Origin: Aurantiacibacter sp. MUD61
GTDB lineage: Bacteria; Pseudomonadota; Alphaproteobacteria; Sphingomonadales; Sphingomonadaceae
Direction: 5' to 3'
Length of the DNA stretch: 64,000 nucleotides
Assembly (NCBI RefSeq): GCF_027912455.1
Contig: NZ_CP115446.1
Location: 1,697,501 to 1,761,500, forward strand
The position numbers and the translations under genes were made by a program. Positions 19,801-26,722 of this stretch are shown here, one piece after another. Numbering within the stretch: the stretch's first letter is position 1; every line of letters begins with the position of its first letter. Under the pieces are notes generated by a model. It saw nothing but the letters and a program-made list of their open reading frames with translations, was not told the origin of the DNA and searched no databases.

Positions 19801-21388
19801 CGACTTTAACGGCGGGGGTTATAACTTCGTAGGCGGTAACGGATCTTGGGCGGGTTTCAACCAGCCGGGCACGGCCAATAGCCAGGATGTGCTGCTTACC
19901 CCTACACAGGGGAACAATGTCGACAGCAGCACAGTCAACACAAATGCCAATGAAGGTGGTATCGGGTCCGGGAACTCTGTCGGTTCGGGAGAAGCGATGC
20001 GGGTCGACTTTGTCATAGACCTTTCTGGAACGCCGAAAAACGGCGCCGACTATGCGATCCCTGCTAACCAGGATCACAGCTTCACCGGACATTATGATGT
20101 CAATGGCGCATCGGCATTGTTCACTGCAATCAGCGGCAACCCTCCGACCAGCACGGTTGAGCTGCGCGCCTATGATGACACCGACAATGACAATGACGTG
20201 GGCGACGGTGCGCCGGTAGACATCAGCGCCGTTGTCATTGAATTCAATGGTGACAGTCAGGTCATTACGACTGCCGGTGTTCACACCGTTGGCGGCCAGA
20301 ACTTCACAGTTGCCTTCAATGGGGACTCCGCCACGGTCAGCGGGGTGGTCTCCGACACGCGGATTGGCGGTATCAGCGACACGCCGTACAATAGCATCGA
20401 GTTCCACTGGGCTGGCGGGCAGACTTTCAAAATCGGCGATTTCAATACGATTGCCATCACCAATGATCCTGTCACTTTCAACGTTCCGATCTCGGTCATC
20501 GACAATGACGACGATGTGGTGAGCTCCGGAACGCTTGATATCACTCTCAACCCGTCGGTGACGCCGATTGTGCTGGATCTGGATGGCGGAGGAAACGCTT
20601 ACTCCAGCCTCGATGCGGGCATCGCCTATGATTACAACGGGGACGGGGCGAAAACCCAGACCGCGTGGATTGCAGCAGGCAGCGCCATCCTTGCATTCGA
20701 CGCGAATGGCGATGGATATGTGACCGACGCTTCCGAATTCGTTTTCGGCGGCAATGGCCAGACCGATCTGGAGGCCGTGGCAGCACGCTTTGATACAGAT
20801 GGCGATGGTATGCTGACGCAAGCCGATGACGCGTTTGAAAGCTTCGGCATCTGGCTCGACAGCGATCTGGATGCGGAGCACGATGCAGGCGAGTTCGTAT
20901 CGCTTTCCGATGCCGGCATCTCCAGCATTGAACTGGTGAGCAACAATCTGATTTCGGTGGAAGCGGATGGCGATGTAGTTGAATTCGGTACGGCCAGCTT
21001 CACCATGTCGGATGGCACGACTGGGGCGGTGTCCGATGCGGCTTTCGCGACTGGAAGTGAGATCGACATGGCCTCGATGGACGCTTTGCTCCAGCTGGCC
21101 GAACAAAATGCAGCTTCTACGCAGGATCTGCCCGTAACTGCAGTGAAAGCCGAGATCCTTGCCGACATTGGTTCGGAAGATGAATTGGAGGCTTTGATCG
21201 ATCAATTCGCCCCGAATTCGCTATCCGAGGATTCCGCGCCGATTATGGCTGGAGGCGAAGCCGCAATTGCACCCGGCGGTGCAGAAGAATTGCTGAGCGG
21301 TTCGCTAATGCAGTTTGCGAGTTTCAGCGAACTGGCTCCGCACAATAATAATACGCTGGACGAAGGTATGGTTAACGTTGTAGCTTAA
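10817..21388 (+). CDS. Giant type I secreted repeat adhesin (LapA/BapA-like)
   Basis: A 3523-residue, very acidic protein without a signal peptide, as expected for type I secretion. Residues 1-210 are unique and include a short predicted beta segment (ERLEVEGDDLIIVLADGN) and a PAAG dialanine motif at 116-119. Two pairs of Ig-like modules (T1SS-143/VCBS/cadherin-like, about 215-660) lead into identical 238-residue tandem repeats (about 641-2700). Further related modules run to about 3240. The C-terminal part (from about 3249) has EF-hand-like calcium loops such as DANGDGYVTDASEF and DTDGDGMLTQADDAF. Canonical RTX nonapeptides (GGxGxDxux) are not obvious. Secretion would use the TolC, ABC and HlyD genes that follow. 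The PAAG motif plus the LapG-like protease at 27936 suggest an N-terminal retention module. Adhesin function is inferred from architecture. Confidence 0.9.
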   Translation: MSERNLDRDAADGFDDVEPAEMAFDFGSDDNALAPEAEQQQSAGVGPQAINPVVIPDGTTIERLEVEGDDLIIVLADGNRIVVPDGAINVPQIIAQGAVIPPQNVAALLIGNEAEPAAGAPQSSGGNFLVDPRDLQDAFDLGDLLPYTELSRLLVQEEEVIPAPLDDDEPEVVIETPDNPVGVENAIATVLEEGLPARGEPSEPEGTDEAGSGETTAGTIVFSSPDGVSAILINDVEITAVGQTFTSPYGTLTITSINLASGEIGFSYTLEDNSLGVEADGFFVATIVDTDGDEASATLQINIVDDGPIGVDDSATVPGGSHDPISGNVLANDISGADDFPVGEGVTGFSNAGGSAAPGETLVGTYGELTINEDGSYTYVRNLDSGGGVEEDFTYEIVDQDGSVSSAVLTISIEDAPPGITFIPETGEGTLVAEGGLPPRGDEPVGTGEGADAVPDNNSDSSEETSATVTFSSPDGLGGITIDGVELDIDNLPQTIVSDDTGTLVITDLVFDPATGLGSFTYVYTLADNTSGDDTSVSFEIVVRDLDGDTDAGDLVIDIQDDEPEAADDFGPEDVVEDAPITVNVIDNDVVGADDVQDDDIALVEGSLQGAGSVVYNGDGTFTYTPVPGEEGTVTFDYSITDTDGDESTATVTIVLADDSTPTVTVTDGEVDEAALGSGSDPSSDAESDTGTFTITTGNDTLAATGGLVIEDKDGNLVDVTAGGVVQGTYGVLTVSENAGVYSWSYTLSGNTTDHPDDTSTGTAEGITDSFNVTVTDSDGDSAGDVLDVAVLDDGPTAADDALTQSPENAPIVGDVKADNGNGVDVEGADQAGVYAYNGDIANGMAAATGTLDFDPDGTFTYTPGTGEEGTITFTYTLTDTDGDESTATVTIVLADDSTPTVTVTDGEVDEAALGSGSDPSSDAESDTGTFTITTGNDTLAATGGLVIEDKDGNLVDVTAGGVVQGTYGVLTVSENAGVYSWSYTLSGNTTDHPDDTSTGTAEGITDSFNVTVTDSDGDSAGDVLDVAVLDDGPTAADDALTQSPENAPIVGDVKADNGNGVDVEGADQAGVYAYNGDIANGMAAATGTLDFDPDGTFTYTPGTGEEGTITFTYTLTDTDGDESTATVTIVLADDSTPTVTVTDGEVDEAALGSGSDPSSDAESDTGTFTITTGNDTLAATGGLVIEDKDGNLVDVTAGGVVQGTYGVLTVSENAGVYSWSYTLSGNTTDHPDDTSTGTAEGITDSFNVTVTDSDGDSAGDVLDVAVLDDGPTAADDALTQSPENAPIVGDVKADNGNGVDVEGADQAGVYAYNGDIANGMAAATGTLDFDPDGTFTYTPGTGEEGTITFTYTLTDTDGDESTATVTIVLADDSTPTVTVTDGEVDEAALGSGSDPSSDAESDTGTFTITTGNDTLAATGGLVIEDKDGNLVDVTAGGVVQGTYGVLTVSENAGVYSWSYTLSGNTTDHPDDTSTGTAEGITDSFNVTVTDSDGDSAGDVLDVAVLDDGPTAADDALTQSPENAPIVGDVKADNGNGVDVEGADQAGVYAYNGDIANGMAAATGTLDFDPDGTFTYTPGTGEEGTITFTYTLTDTDGDESTATVTIVLADDSTPTVTVTDGEVDEAALGSGSDPSSDAESDTGTFTITTGNDTLAATGGLVIEDKDGNLVDVTAGGVVQGTYGVLTVSENAGVYSWSYTLSGNTTDHPDDTSTGTAEGITDSFNVTVTDSDGDSAGDVLDVAVLDDGPTAADDALTQSPENAPIVGDVKADNGNGVDVEGADQAGVYAYNGDIANGMAAATGTLDFDPDGTFTYTPGTGEEGTITFTYTLTDTDGDESTATVTIVLADDSTPTVTVTDGEVDEAALGSGSDPSSDAESDTGTFTITTGNDTLAATGGLVIEDKDGNLVDVTAGGVVQGTYGVLTVSENAGVYSWSYTLSGNTTDHPDDTSTGTAEGITDSFNVTVTDSDGDSAGDVLDVAVLDDGPTAADDALTQSPENAPIVGDVKADNGNGVDVEGADQAGVYAYNGDIANGMAAATGTLDFDPDGTFTYTPGTGEEGTITFTYTLTDTDGDESTATVTIVLADDSTPTVTVTDGEVDEAALGSGSDPSSDAESDTGTFTITTGNDTLAATGGLVIEDKDGNLVDVTAGGVVQGTYGVLTVSENAGVYSWSYTLSGNTTDHPDDTSTGTAEGITDSFNVTVTDSDGDSAGDVLDVAVLDDGPTAADDALTQSPENAPIVGDVKADNGNGVDVEGADQAGVYAYNGDIANGMAAATGTLDFDPDGTFTYTPGTGEEGTITFTYTLTDTDGDESTATVTIVLADDSTPTVTVTDGEVDEAALGSGSDPSSDAESDTGTFTITTGNDTLAATGGLVIEDKDGNLVDVTAGGVVQGTYGVLTVSENAGVYSWSYTLSGNTTDHPDDTSTGTAEGITDSFNVTVTDSDGDSAGDVLDVAVLDDGPTAADDALTQSPENAPIVGDVKADNGNGVDVEGADQAGVYAYNGDIANGMAAATGTLDFDPDGTFTYTPGTGEEGTITFTYTLTDTDGDESTATVTIVLADDSTPTVTVTDGEVDEAALGSGSDPSSDAESDTGTFTITTGNDTLAATGGLVIEDKDGNLVDVTAGGVVQGTYGVLTVSENAGVYSWSYTLSGNTTDHPDDTSTGTAEGITDSFNVTVTDSDGDSAGDVLDVAVLDDGPDVIVNASGATVDLDETQNTSLVSFIDTGTIAKGDDPDVGGTGAISVDSSNSSIISWVAVPGADGNSGLTFGLTVLNAASGLSVTDGSPINLELLDSGVVVGVVQGGVYDGQAAFAISLNPTTGIVTTEQYLSLNHPDASDPDDVIDLDDGTLGVVATIVDGDGDTATSAPADISANINFSDDGPTAVVADALTGTNLAATYVADLDSDDNVDNNFGADGGRVIFTQATITSLESQGLTSGLVDLEYALSSDGTQIFATKSGSGDPVFTITLDPDGVNEDQYVLELDAPIDALQTIDFNGGGYNFVGGNGSWAGFNQPGTANSQDVLLTPTQGNNVDSSTVNTNANEGGIGSGNSVGSGEAMRVDFVIDLSGTPKNGADYAIPANQDHSFTGHYDVNGASALFTAISGNPPTSTVELRAYDDTDNDNDVGDGAPVDISAVVIEFNGDSQVITTAGVHTVGGQNFTVAFNGDSATVSGVVSDTRIGGISDTPYNSIEFHWAGGQTFKIGDFNTIAITNDPVTFNVPISVIDNDDDVVSSGTLDITLNPSVTPIVLDLDGGGNAYSSLDAGIAYDYNGDGAKTQTAWIAAGSAILAFDANGDGYVTDASEFVFGGNGQTDLEAVAARFDTDGDGMLTQADDAFESFGIWLDSDLDAEHDAGEFVSLSDAGISSIELVSNNLISVEADGDVVEFGTASFTMSDGTTGAVSDAAFATGSEIDMASMDALLQLAEQNAASTQDLPVTAVKAEILADIGSEDELEALIDQFAPNSLSEDSAPIMAGGEAAIAPGGAEELLSGSLMQFASFSELAPHNNNTLDEGMVNVVA
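12737..18915 (+). repeat. Tandem array: 8.65 copies of a 714-bp coding repeat
   Basis: Copies begin at 12737, 13451, 14165, 14879, 15593, 16307, 17021, 17735 and 18449; the last stops after 467 bases, where the sequence diverges at 18916. Copies are identical in all stretches I compared, and translations in several frames on both strands are also identical. Near-perfect DNA identity is therefore likely, not just protein conservation. Each 238-residue unit holds two modules: a T1SS-143-like one ending in VLDVAVLDDGP and a cadherin/VCBS-like one containing DPDGTFTYTPGTGEEGT. The truncated ninth copy has only the first module. A unit contains no Cys, no Arg and only two Lys. Such arrays expand and contract by recombination, and the copy number could be an assembly estimate. 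Confidence 0.97.
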
Positions 21389-21403
21389 TTTCTTGACGAA
21401 ATT
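21387..21403 (+). other. Small AT-rich hairpin after the adhesin stop
   Basis: AATTTC (21387-21392) and GAAATT (21398-21403) form a perfect 6-bp stem with a 5-nt loop that starts inside the adhesin stop codon. No T-run follows, so it is not a classical terminator. It might reduce transcription or stabilise the message between the adhesin and its export genes. It is weak and may be chance. Confidence 0.2.
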
Positions 21404-21419
21404 GGAGCGTGGAGGGGGT

Positions 21420-22142
21420 ATGCGCTTATTAAATCTTGTTTCGCAGTCTGTTGCTCTGGGTGTTGTGTCACTCAGTTCGGCAGCTTTCGCCCAGGATGGC
21501 GATCTGGAATCAATGCTAGCGCTCAGCGATGCGGGCCTCGTCGAGGAACTTGACCGGCGGTATCAGGCCGGTCTGGCCATGACGCTCGACGACGCCGTTA
21601 TCAGCGCTGATGATCCCCGCTATTTGTGGGCGCTCGAGACCAAGGTGCAGTGCGGAATTGCGCTCGGTTTCATGGAGTCATCGACTCGTGACCGCACCAG
21701 TATCGGTAATTGCGATCATGCCTTTCGCCAGATGACGGTGGTGGCCGAAAGGCCTGCGCCTGCTGCCCGTGTTATCGCAGCACCGCCCGCAAGACGTCCC
21801 GAGGCATGCGATGATGACATTGTCGGCCTTATCTTCTTCGAATTCGATTCAGCCGAGCTGTCGGCAGATGCAAGCCAATCGGTGCAGTCCGTCGTCTCCA
21901 ACATCAACGAATGTGGATGGAATTCCCTGACCGTGGTCGGGCACACCGATCAGTCCGGGACAAACCAATACAATCAGGTGCTTTCTGAAGAGAGGGCGGA
22001 AGCTGTCACGAACGCGCTCCGCAGCCGCGGGGCGACTCTGCCTATTAATACCCGGGCGGAGGGTGAGAGTAATCCGCGCGTCGTTTTGCCTGACGGTACG
22101 CGATCACCGCAAAACCGTCGCGTCGAAATCAGCGGCCGATAA
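21420..22142 (+). CDS. OmpA-family outer membrane/peptidoglycan-binding protein
   Basis: A 240-residue protein with a signal peptide (cleavage after AAFA, about residue 24) and a C-terminal OmpA-like peptidoglycan-binding domain (last 110 residues). Visible are the IFFEFDSAELSADAS start, the GHTDQSGTNQYNQVLSEERA core and a closing NRRVEI. The N-terminal part lacks an obvious beta barrel and may be a short periplasmic domain. The ATG at 21420 is chosen over a TTG at 21393 because it gives a clean signal peptide and has GGAGG at 21411-21415. It sits 31 nt after the adhesin and 14 nt before the TolC gene. It probably anchors the secretion channel or adhesin to peptidoglycan, which is inferred from position. 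Confidence 0.85.
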   Translation: MRLLNLVSQSVALGVVSLSSAAFAQDGDLESMLALSDAGLVEELDRRYQAGLAMTLDDAVISADDPRYLWALETKVQCGIALGFMESSTRDRTSIGNCDHAFRQMTVVAERPAPAARVIAAPPARRPEACDDDIVGLIFFEFDSAELSADASQSVQSVVSNINECGWNSLTVVGHTDQSGTNQYNQVLSEERAEAVTNALRSRGATLPINTRAEGESNPRVVLPDGTRSPQNRRVEISGR

Positions 22143-22156
22143 GGGGGGAAGCCAAG

Positions 22157-23554
22157 ATGACCAAGATTTGGAAAGCTGCCATGCCTTTGCTGATGGTGTC
22201 GGTTGCGCCGGCGGCATTCGCACAGGACGAGGCCGAGCCGGTAGAGATGATCGCGGCAGTAGAAACTGCCCTGCGATCCAACCCCGAAATCATCCAGGCC
22301 CAGATGAACACCGAAGCCATTCAGTTCGAGCGGGAACAGGCTCAGGGCCAATTCTTGCCGACTGTCGACTTGGAGGCGTCGGCAGGCTTCCGGCGTCTGG
22401 AAAACAATACACGAAGCGCGCTCGGCATCGCTGACGATTGGCTGAATCCGCTCGAAGCATCGGTGACTGCGGATTGGACCATTTTCGATTTCGGGCGCCG
22501 GCGCGGTGAACTGCACAGGCAGGCCGCCCGAGTGGATGGGGCTTCGCTGCGCGTTGTCGAACGCTCCGAATTCGTCGCCCTTCAGGTGGCCCGGGAATAT
22601 CTGAACGTGTTGTTGCAGGAGCGGATCGTCGCAGCTGCGGCTGACAATGTGAGGTTCCACGAGCTCATGGTGACCAATCTTGCCGAAGGCGTCGATCAAG
22701 GCTCCATCAGCGTTGCAGATCGCCAGCAGGCAGAAGAGCGCCTGCAATCGGCGATCGTGCTCCAGACCGAGGCGGAGCAAGGTCTGCGTAATGCGCAGAT
22801 CAGTCTTCGCCGGCTTACGGGGCTGGATATCTACGAAGTTCTCCTGCCGCCCGATTTGAGCGCTAATCTCCCCCGCAGTGAAGAAGAAGCCATCGGGCTA
22901 GCCAGGACCAATAATCCGCTGGTCCGCGAAGCGCAGGCGGATGTCGACGCCGCGCATGCCATGGTGGATGCAGCAGAAGGCGAGCTCTACCCACGCATCG
23001 GTGTGGATGTGCGCGGCCGGATTGGCGAAGATATCGATGGTTTCCGCGGCGAAACCAACGATGTGCAAGCGCGTGTCTATCTCCGCTGGAATATCTTCAA
23101 TGGCGGCATCTATCGATCGCAGGTTCAGGAAATGGTTCGCCGCGCGAGCGAGGCCCGCTATGCTTTGCATGACCGCGTTCGCCAAGCGGAAGAGGATGTT
23201 TCCACGGCATGGAACGCATTGGAAACGCAGGGCCGTGTCGGAGAAGCTCTCGAGCGGCAGTCTGCGGTCAGTGACGATCTGTTGCTGTCCTATCGTAGCC
23301 AGTTCAATATCGGTCGGCGCTCACTTCTCGACGTGCTCGACGCGCAGAACACGCGCTTCAATACGCAGGTGAGAAGGGAAACCTCCCGCTTTTCCGAACT
23401 CTTCGCCGAATACCAGGTGCTCGCTGCAACCAACCAATTGCTCGAAGCGCTTGGCCTGGAACCCGGAGCGGGGGCCAACATGCAGGAAAGGGAGCGCTTT
23501 GATTACGGTCCCTCGGCCCCTGCCGAATTGCAGCGCCGCCGATATCCTCGATAG
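22157..23554 (+). CDS. TolC-family outer membrane channel of the T1SS
   Basis: A 465-residue TolC/LapE-like protein with a signal peptide ending in AAFA. Two outer membrane efflux repeats follow, including TVDLEASAGFRR, SVTADWTIFDFGRR and YLRWNIFNGGIYRSQV, and the late SYRSQFNIGRRSLLDVLDAQN motif typical of type I secretion TolC proteins. The periplasmic helices would form the tunnel joined to the HlyD adaptor and ABC transporter encoded downstream. A short Arg- and Pro-rich tail follows the conserved part. It starts 14 nt after the OmpA gene and ends 31 nt before the ABC transporter, consistent with one operon. Confidence 0.95.
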   Translation: MTKIWKAAMPLLMVSVAPAAFAQDEAEPVEMIAAVETALRSNPEIIQAQMNTEAIQFEREQAQGQFLPTVDLEASAGFRRLENNTRSALGIADDWLNPLEASVTADWTIFDFGRRRGELHRQAARVDGASLRVVERSEFVALQVAREYLNVLLQERIVAAAADNVRFHELMVTNLAEGVDQGSISVADRQQAEERLQSAIVLQTEAEQGLRNAQISLRRLTGLDIYEVLLPPDLSANLPRSEEEAIGLARTNNPLVREAQADVDAAHAMVDAAEGELYPRIGVDVRGRIGEDIDGFRGETNDVQARVYLRWNIFNGGIYRSQVQEMVRRASEARYALHDRVRQAEEDVSTAWNALETQGRVGEALERQSAVSDDLLLSYRSQFNIGRRSLLDVLDAQNTRFNTQVRRETSRFSELFAEYQVLAATNQLLEALGLEPGAGANMQERERFDYGPSAPAELQRRRYPR

Positions 23555-23585
23555 GCCGCGCGGAAAATTTGTGAGCTGATCAAAA

Positions 23586-25715
23586 GTGGAGACTGAAAAT
23601 AGCAGGCAAACGGATGATCAAGATCCGCTGATCTTCGCGATTGGAAAATTGGCGAAGCATTTCGGTCTAGCGAGCGGAAGCGAGCTATTCGACATGCTTC
23701 CCCGAACGTCGGACGGCCGCCTGCCATTTCACCAACTTGGTGCCGCGCTCGAAGCGTCCGGCATGCTATATGAGCAGGCCAGTCTCAAAAGGCTATCATC
23801 CAGGCCGGAACATTACCCGGCGGTCATTCGAACAGAGACGGACGGCGCACTGGCTCTAATCGAAATCGCCGATGATGAAGTGCTGGTCTGGAGGCCCGAC
23901 AGCAGCGAGGCACGGTGGGAGAAACGCCGGGAACTCAACGAAGAGTTTACCGGGGACTTTACCAGCGTCATGGGTGATCCGTCGCGGGTTCGCGAAGGGC
24001 AGGACCTGGTGCGTTCGACATCGCGCGGGCACTGGTTCTGGTCTGAACTGCGCCGCGCCCGGGCGGGTTTCAAGACACCTTTGGTCGCATCTTTCCTGAT
24101 CAATCTGCTCGCGCTCGCGCTCCCGCTTTTCACGATGAATGTGTATGATCGGATTTTGCCGAATGAAGCGGAGGCGTCACTCTGGGTGCTTGCGCTGGGG
24201 GTTCTGCTTGCCTTTTCGCTTGAATTCGCTCTGCGCACCGCGCGCACCAATGTGGTCGATGAAGTCGGGCGAAGGCTCGATCTTCGGCTTTCCGAGAAAA
24301 TCTTCGCGAGGATACTGTCGATACCGCTCAGTGCTCGCAAGGGGAGCACAGGCGCGCTTGCGGCAAAGGTGAATGAGTACGCTCTCGTCCGCGACTTCTT
24401 CGCTTCGACGACTGTCATGCTCATGGTCGACCTGTGTTTCATGGTCCTGTTCGTGGCCGTCATCGCCTATATCGCCGGATGGCTAGCGCTTGTGCCGATC
24501 GTGGCCATGATCCTGATGGCCATTGCCGGCTATGTCCTGCAGCGTGAAGTGGTCGAAGCTGCGCGTGATGCGCAAAGCGACCATGGTTTGCAGCAGACGA
24601 TGCTGGTCGAGGCCATGGCGGGCATGGAAACGCTGAAATCCGTCAGCGGAGAAAGATCCATGCTTGGGCGCTGGGGCGGCCTTGCGGAGATGAGCGCGAG
24701 CTCTCAGGCCCGCCTCAAAAAGATCAATTCCACTGCTGTCTCGCTGGCATCGACCTTTCAGCAGATATGTTCCGTTTCGCTCATCGTGGGTGGCTATTAC
24801 CTTTTTGTGAGCGGCGAAATTTCCATGGGCGCGATTATTGCGATCGTCATGCTCGCTTCCCGGTCGCTGGCCCCCGCCGGACAGATTGCATTCCTGATAA
24901 CGCGCGGCAGACAAGCTCGAGAAGCCCTGTCGTCGATCGAGGCCATATTCGATGAGGATGACGAGAGACGGCATGGTTCCATGTCGTTCCCCGTGCAAAA
25001 GTCAGGGCGCGAAATCACCCTCGACCGGGTGAGCTTTACCTATCCCGAAGGCTCTGTCGCCGCGCTCAATCAGGTCAGCTTGCGTTTCGAACCGGGCGAG
25101 CGGGTGGCCATCATCGGGCGCGTCGCCTCCGGCAAATCGACGCTGGGCCGTGTCCTGTGCGGCCTGTACCAGCCGACCGAAGGTGCAGTCCGCGTCGATG
25201 GCACCGACGCCCGCCAATATCGCCCGCAGGTGCTGAGAAGAGCTCTTCGCTTCGTCGGGCAGGATGCCGACCTTTTCACCGGAAGCATTAGGGACAATCT
25301 CGCGATTGGAAATCCCGGCACAAGCGACGAAGCAATCATGGAAGCGCTGGCGGCGAGCGGGGCCGATCAATTCCTGTCCCGCGATGCTGTGGGGTTCGAA
25401 CGTCAGGTCGGGGAACACGGCCGAATGTTGTCAGGCGGCCAACGTGCATTTCTTGCGCTTTCGCGGGCCTTTGCCAGCCCATTCGAGCTCTTATTCCTCG
25501 ATGAACCAACAGGAGCAATGGATAGCCGCACCGAGGCAATCTTCGTTGAACGATTGAAAGCCACATTGCTTCAGAACCAGACACTTGTCGTTTCGACGCA
25601 CCGTCCCGCGCTTTTTGCGCTATGCTCACGCATCGTGGTCATGGACCAGGGACAGGTAGTCGCTGACGGATCGAAAGAAGAGATTCTTTCGGCCAGGCAG
25701 GGAGAGGTCAAATGA
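23586..25715 (+). CDS. Type I secretion ABC transporter (LapB-type)
   Basis: A 709-residue inner membrane exporter. Residues about 10-130 form a degenerate C39 peptidase-like domain without the catalytic Cys, as in LapB/HlyB-type transporters of leaderless giant adhesins. The ABC membrane domain spans about 155-430. The nucleotide-binding domain has Walker A GRVASGKST (Lys517), signature LSGGQ (615-619) and Walker B LLFLDEPTGA (Asp639, Glu640). The start is GTG at 23586; no in-frame ATG gives the complete domain. The next gene overlaps its stop by four bases. The substrate is inferred to be the adhesin at 10817, the only T1SS substrate candidate in the window. Confidence 0.95.
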   Translation: METENSRQTDDQDPLIFAIGKLAKHFGLASGSELFDMLPRTSDGRLPFHQLGAALEASGMLYEQASLKRLSSRPEHYPAVIRTETDGALALIEIADDEVLVWRPDSSEARWEKRRELNEEFTGDFTSVMGDPSRVREGQDLVRSTSRGHWFWSELRRARAGFKTPLVASFLINLLALALPLFTMNVYDRILPNEAEASLWVLALGVLLAFSLEFALRTARTNVVDEVGRRLDLRLSEKIFARILSIPLSARKGSTGALAAKVNEYALVRDFFASTTVMLMVDLCFMVLFVAVIAYIAGWLALVPIVAMILMAIAGYVLQREVVEAARDAQSDHGLQQTMLVEAMAGMETLKSVSGERSMLGRWGGLAEMSASSQARLKKINSTAVSLASTFQQICSVSLIVGGYYLFVSGEISMGAIIAIVMLASRSLAPAGQIAFLITRGRQAREALSSIEAIFDEDDERRHGSMSFPVQKSGREITLDRVSFTYPEGSVAALNQVSLRFEPGERVAIIGRVASGKSTLGRVLCGLYQPTEGAVRVDGTDARQYRPQVLRRALRFVGQDADLFTGSIRDNLAIGNPGTSDEAIMEALAASGADQFLSRDAVGFERQVGEHGRMLSGGQRAFLALSRAFASPFELLFLDEPTGAMDSRTEAIFVERLKATLLQNQTLVVSTHRPALFALCSRIVVMDQGQVVADGSKEEILSARQGEVK

Positions 25716-26722
25716 GGGGATTTGCCGAAACAAGAGCATTCGTAAGCCGCCTCGGCAACCGGTCCGGGGTTCGTTTGCTAGCGTGTGCTACCTTCCTCGC
25801 CCTTCTTGCCTCTCCTGCAATAACCTCGGATCCCTCTGCTTCCGCCGCTCTTGCTTCACCGAATTTGATGATGGCGCCGGAGCACACTGCTGCACTGGCA
25901 TCGACACTGGATGAAAACGCTGCGGTCATTGATTACGGCTCCAGCGCTCAGGATCGTAATGCCGCAATACCCTTCCTTGCCGAAGCGCCGTCGGCTCTGG
26001 CTGGCTTCTCGGCAGGGAGCCGAAACGATCCGCGCTTTGCCAATGCCCATCGGTGCCTGACCCAGGCGATCTACTATGAAGCGGCGACCGAACCGGTGGT
26101 TGGCCAGCGCGCGGTTGCGCAGGTCGTCCTGAACAGGGTTCGCCATCCCGCCTTTCCGTCGACCGTCTGCGGGGTCGTGTACGAGGGTTGGGACAGGCCG
26201 GTTTGCCAGTTCAGTTTCGTTTGCGATGGATCGCTGGCGCGCCAGCCGATCGCGCGCCTGTGGGAGCGATCCCAGCAATTGGCGAGCGATGCGCTCACGG
26301 GCCATGTCGAGACTTCCGTGGGTTCCGCAACGCATTACCACGCTGATTATGTCCTGCCGCGCTGGGCCTTCACGCTCGGCAAGATCGAGCAGATCGGCGT
26401 TCACATATTCTACCGCTTCCCCGGCCGCGTGGGACTGCCGGCAAGCTTCACCGCGAATTGGCGAGGGCGCGAATGGATACCGCCAGTTAGGCGCACGATG
26501 CTCGCACGCAATGACGAGATACTGCCGGCAGACGACGGATCTGTTGCCCCAATCAACGCGTTGGAGCCTGACCCGACGGATCGGCGCGCCCCGAATGACG
26601 TTGGCGGTCGATTGGATACCACAACCGAGTGGCGGCTCGAGATACCGATGCCCGGCGAAACGTCTTCAAGCCTGGACCAGGCGAGGGCTTCGCACGAAGC
26701 TGCCGATGAGGGTTCGCGATGA
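25712..26722 (+). CDS. SleB/CwlJ-type cell wall hydrolase inside the T1SS operon
   Basis: A 336-residue protein with an N-terminal hydrophobic segment (about 20-38) serving as signal or anchor. A Hydrolase_2 (SleB/CwlJ) domain spans about 108-245. It has the family core with the presumed catalytic Glu in AIYYEA (Glu123), then AQVVLNRVRHPAFPSTVCGV, CQFSFVCDG and the THYHADYVLPRWAF segment. SleB proteins cleave peptidoglycan. The gene overlaps both neighbours by four bases (ATGA at 25712 and 26719), so it is made together with the ABC transporter and the HlyD adaptor. The inference is that it opens the peptidoglycan for the trans-envelope channel or for adhesin passage. The 80-residue C-terminal tail shows no domain. 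Confidence 0.9.
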   Translation: MRGFAETRAFVSRLGNRSGVRLLACATFLALLASPAITSDPSASAALASPNLMMAPEHTAALASTLDENAAVIDYGSSAQDRNAAIPFLAEAPSALAGFSAGSRNDPRFANAHRCLTQAIYYEAATEPVVGQRAVAQVVLNRVRHPAFPSTVCGVVYEGWDRPVCQFSFVCDGSLARQPIARLWERSQQLASDALTGHVETSVGSATHYHADYVLPRWAFTLGKIEQIGVHIFYRFPGRVGLPASFTANWRGREWIPPVRRTMLARNDEILPADDGSVAPINALEPDPTDRRAPNDVGGRLDTTTEWRLEIPMPGETSSSLDQARASHEAADEGSR

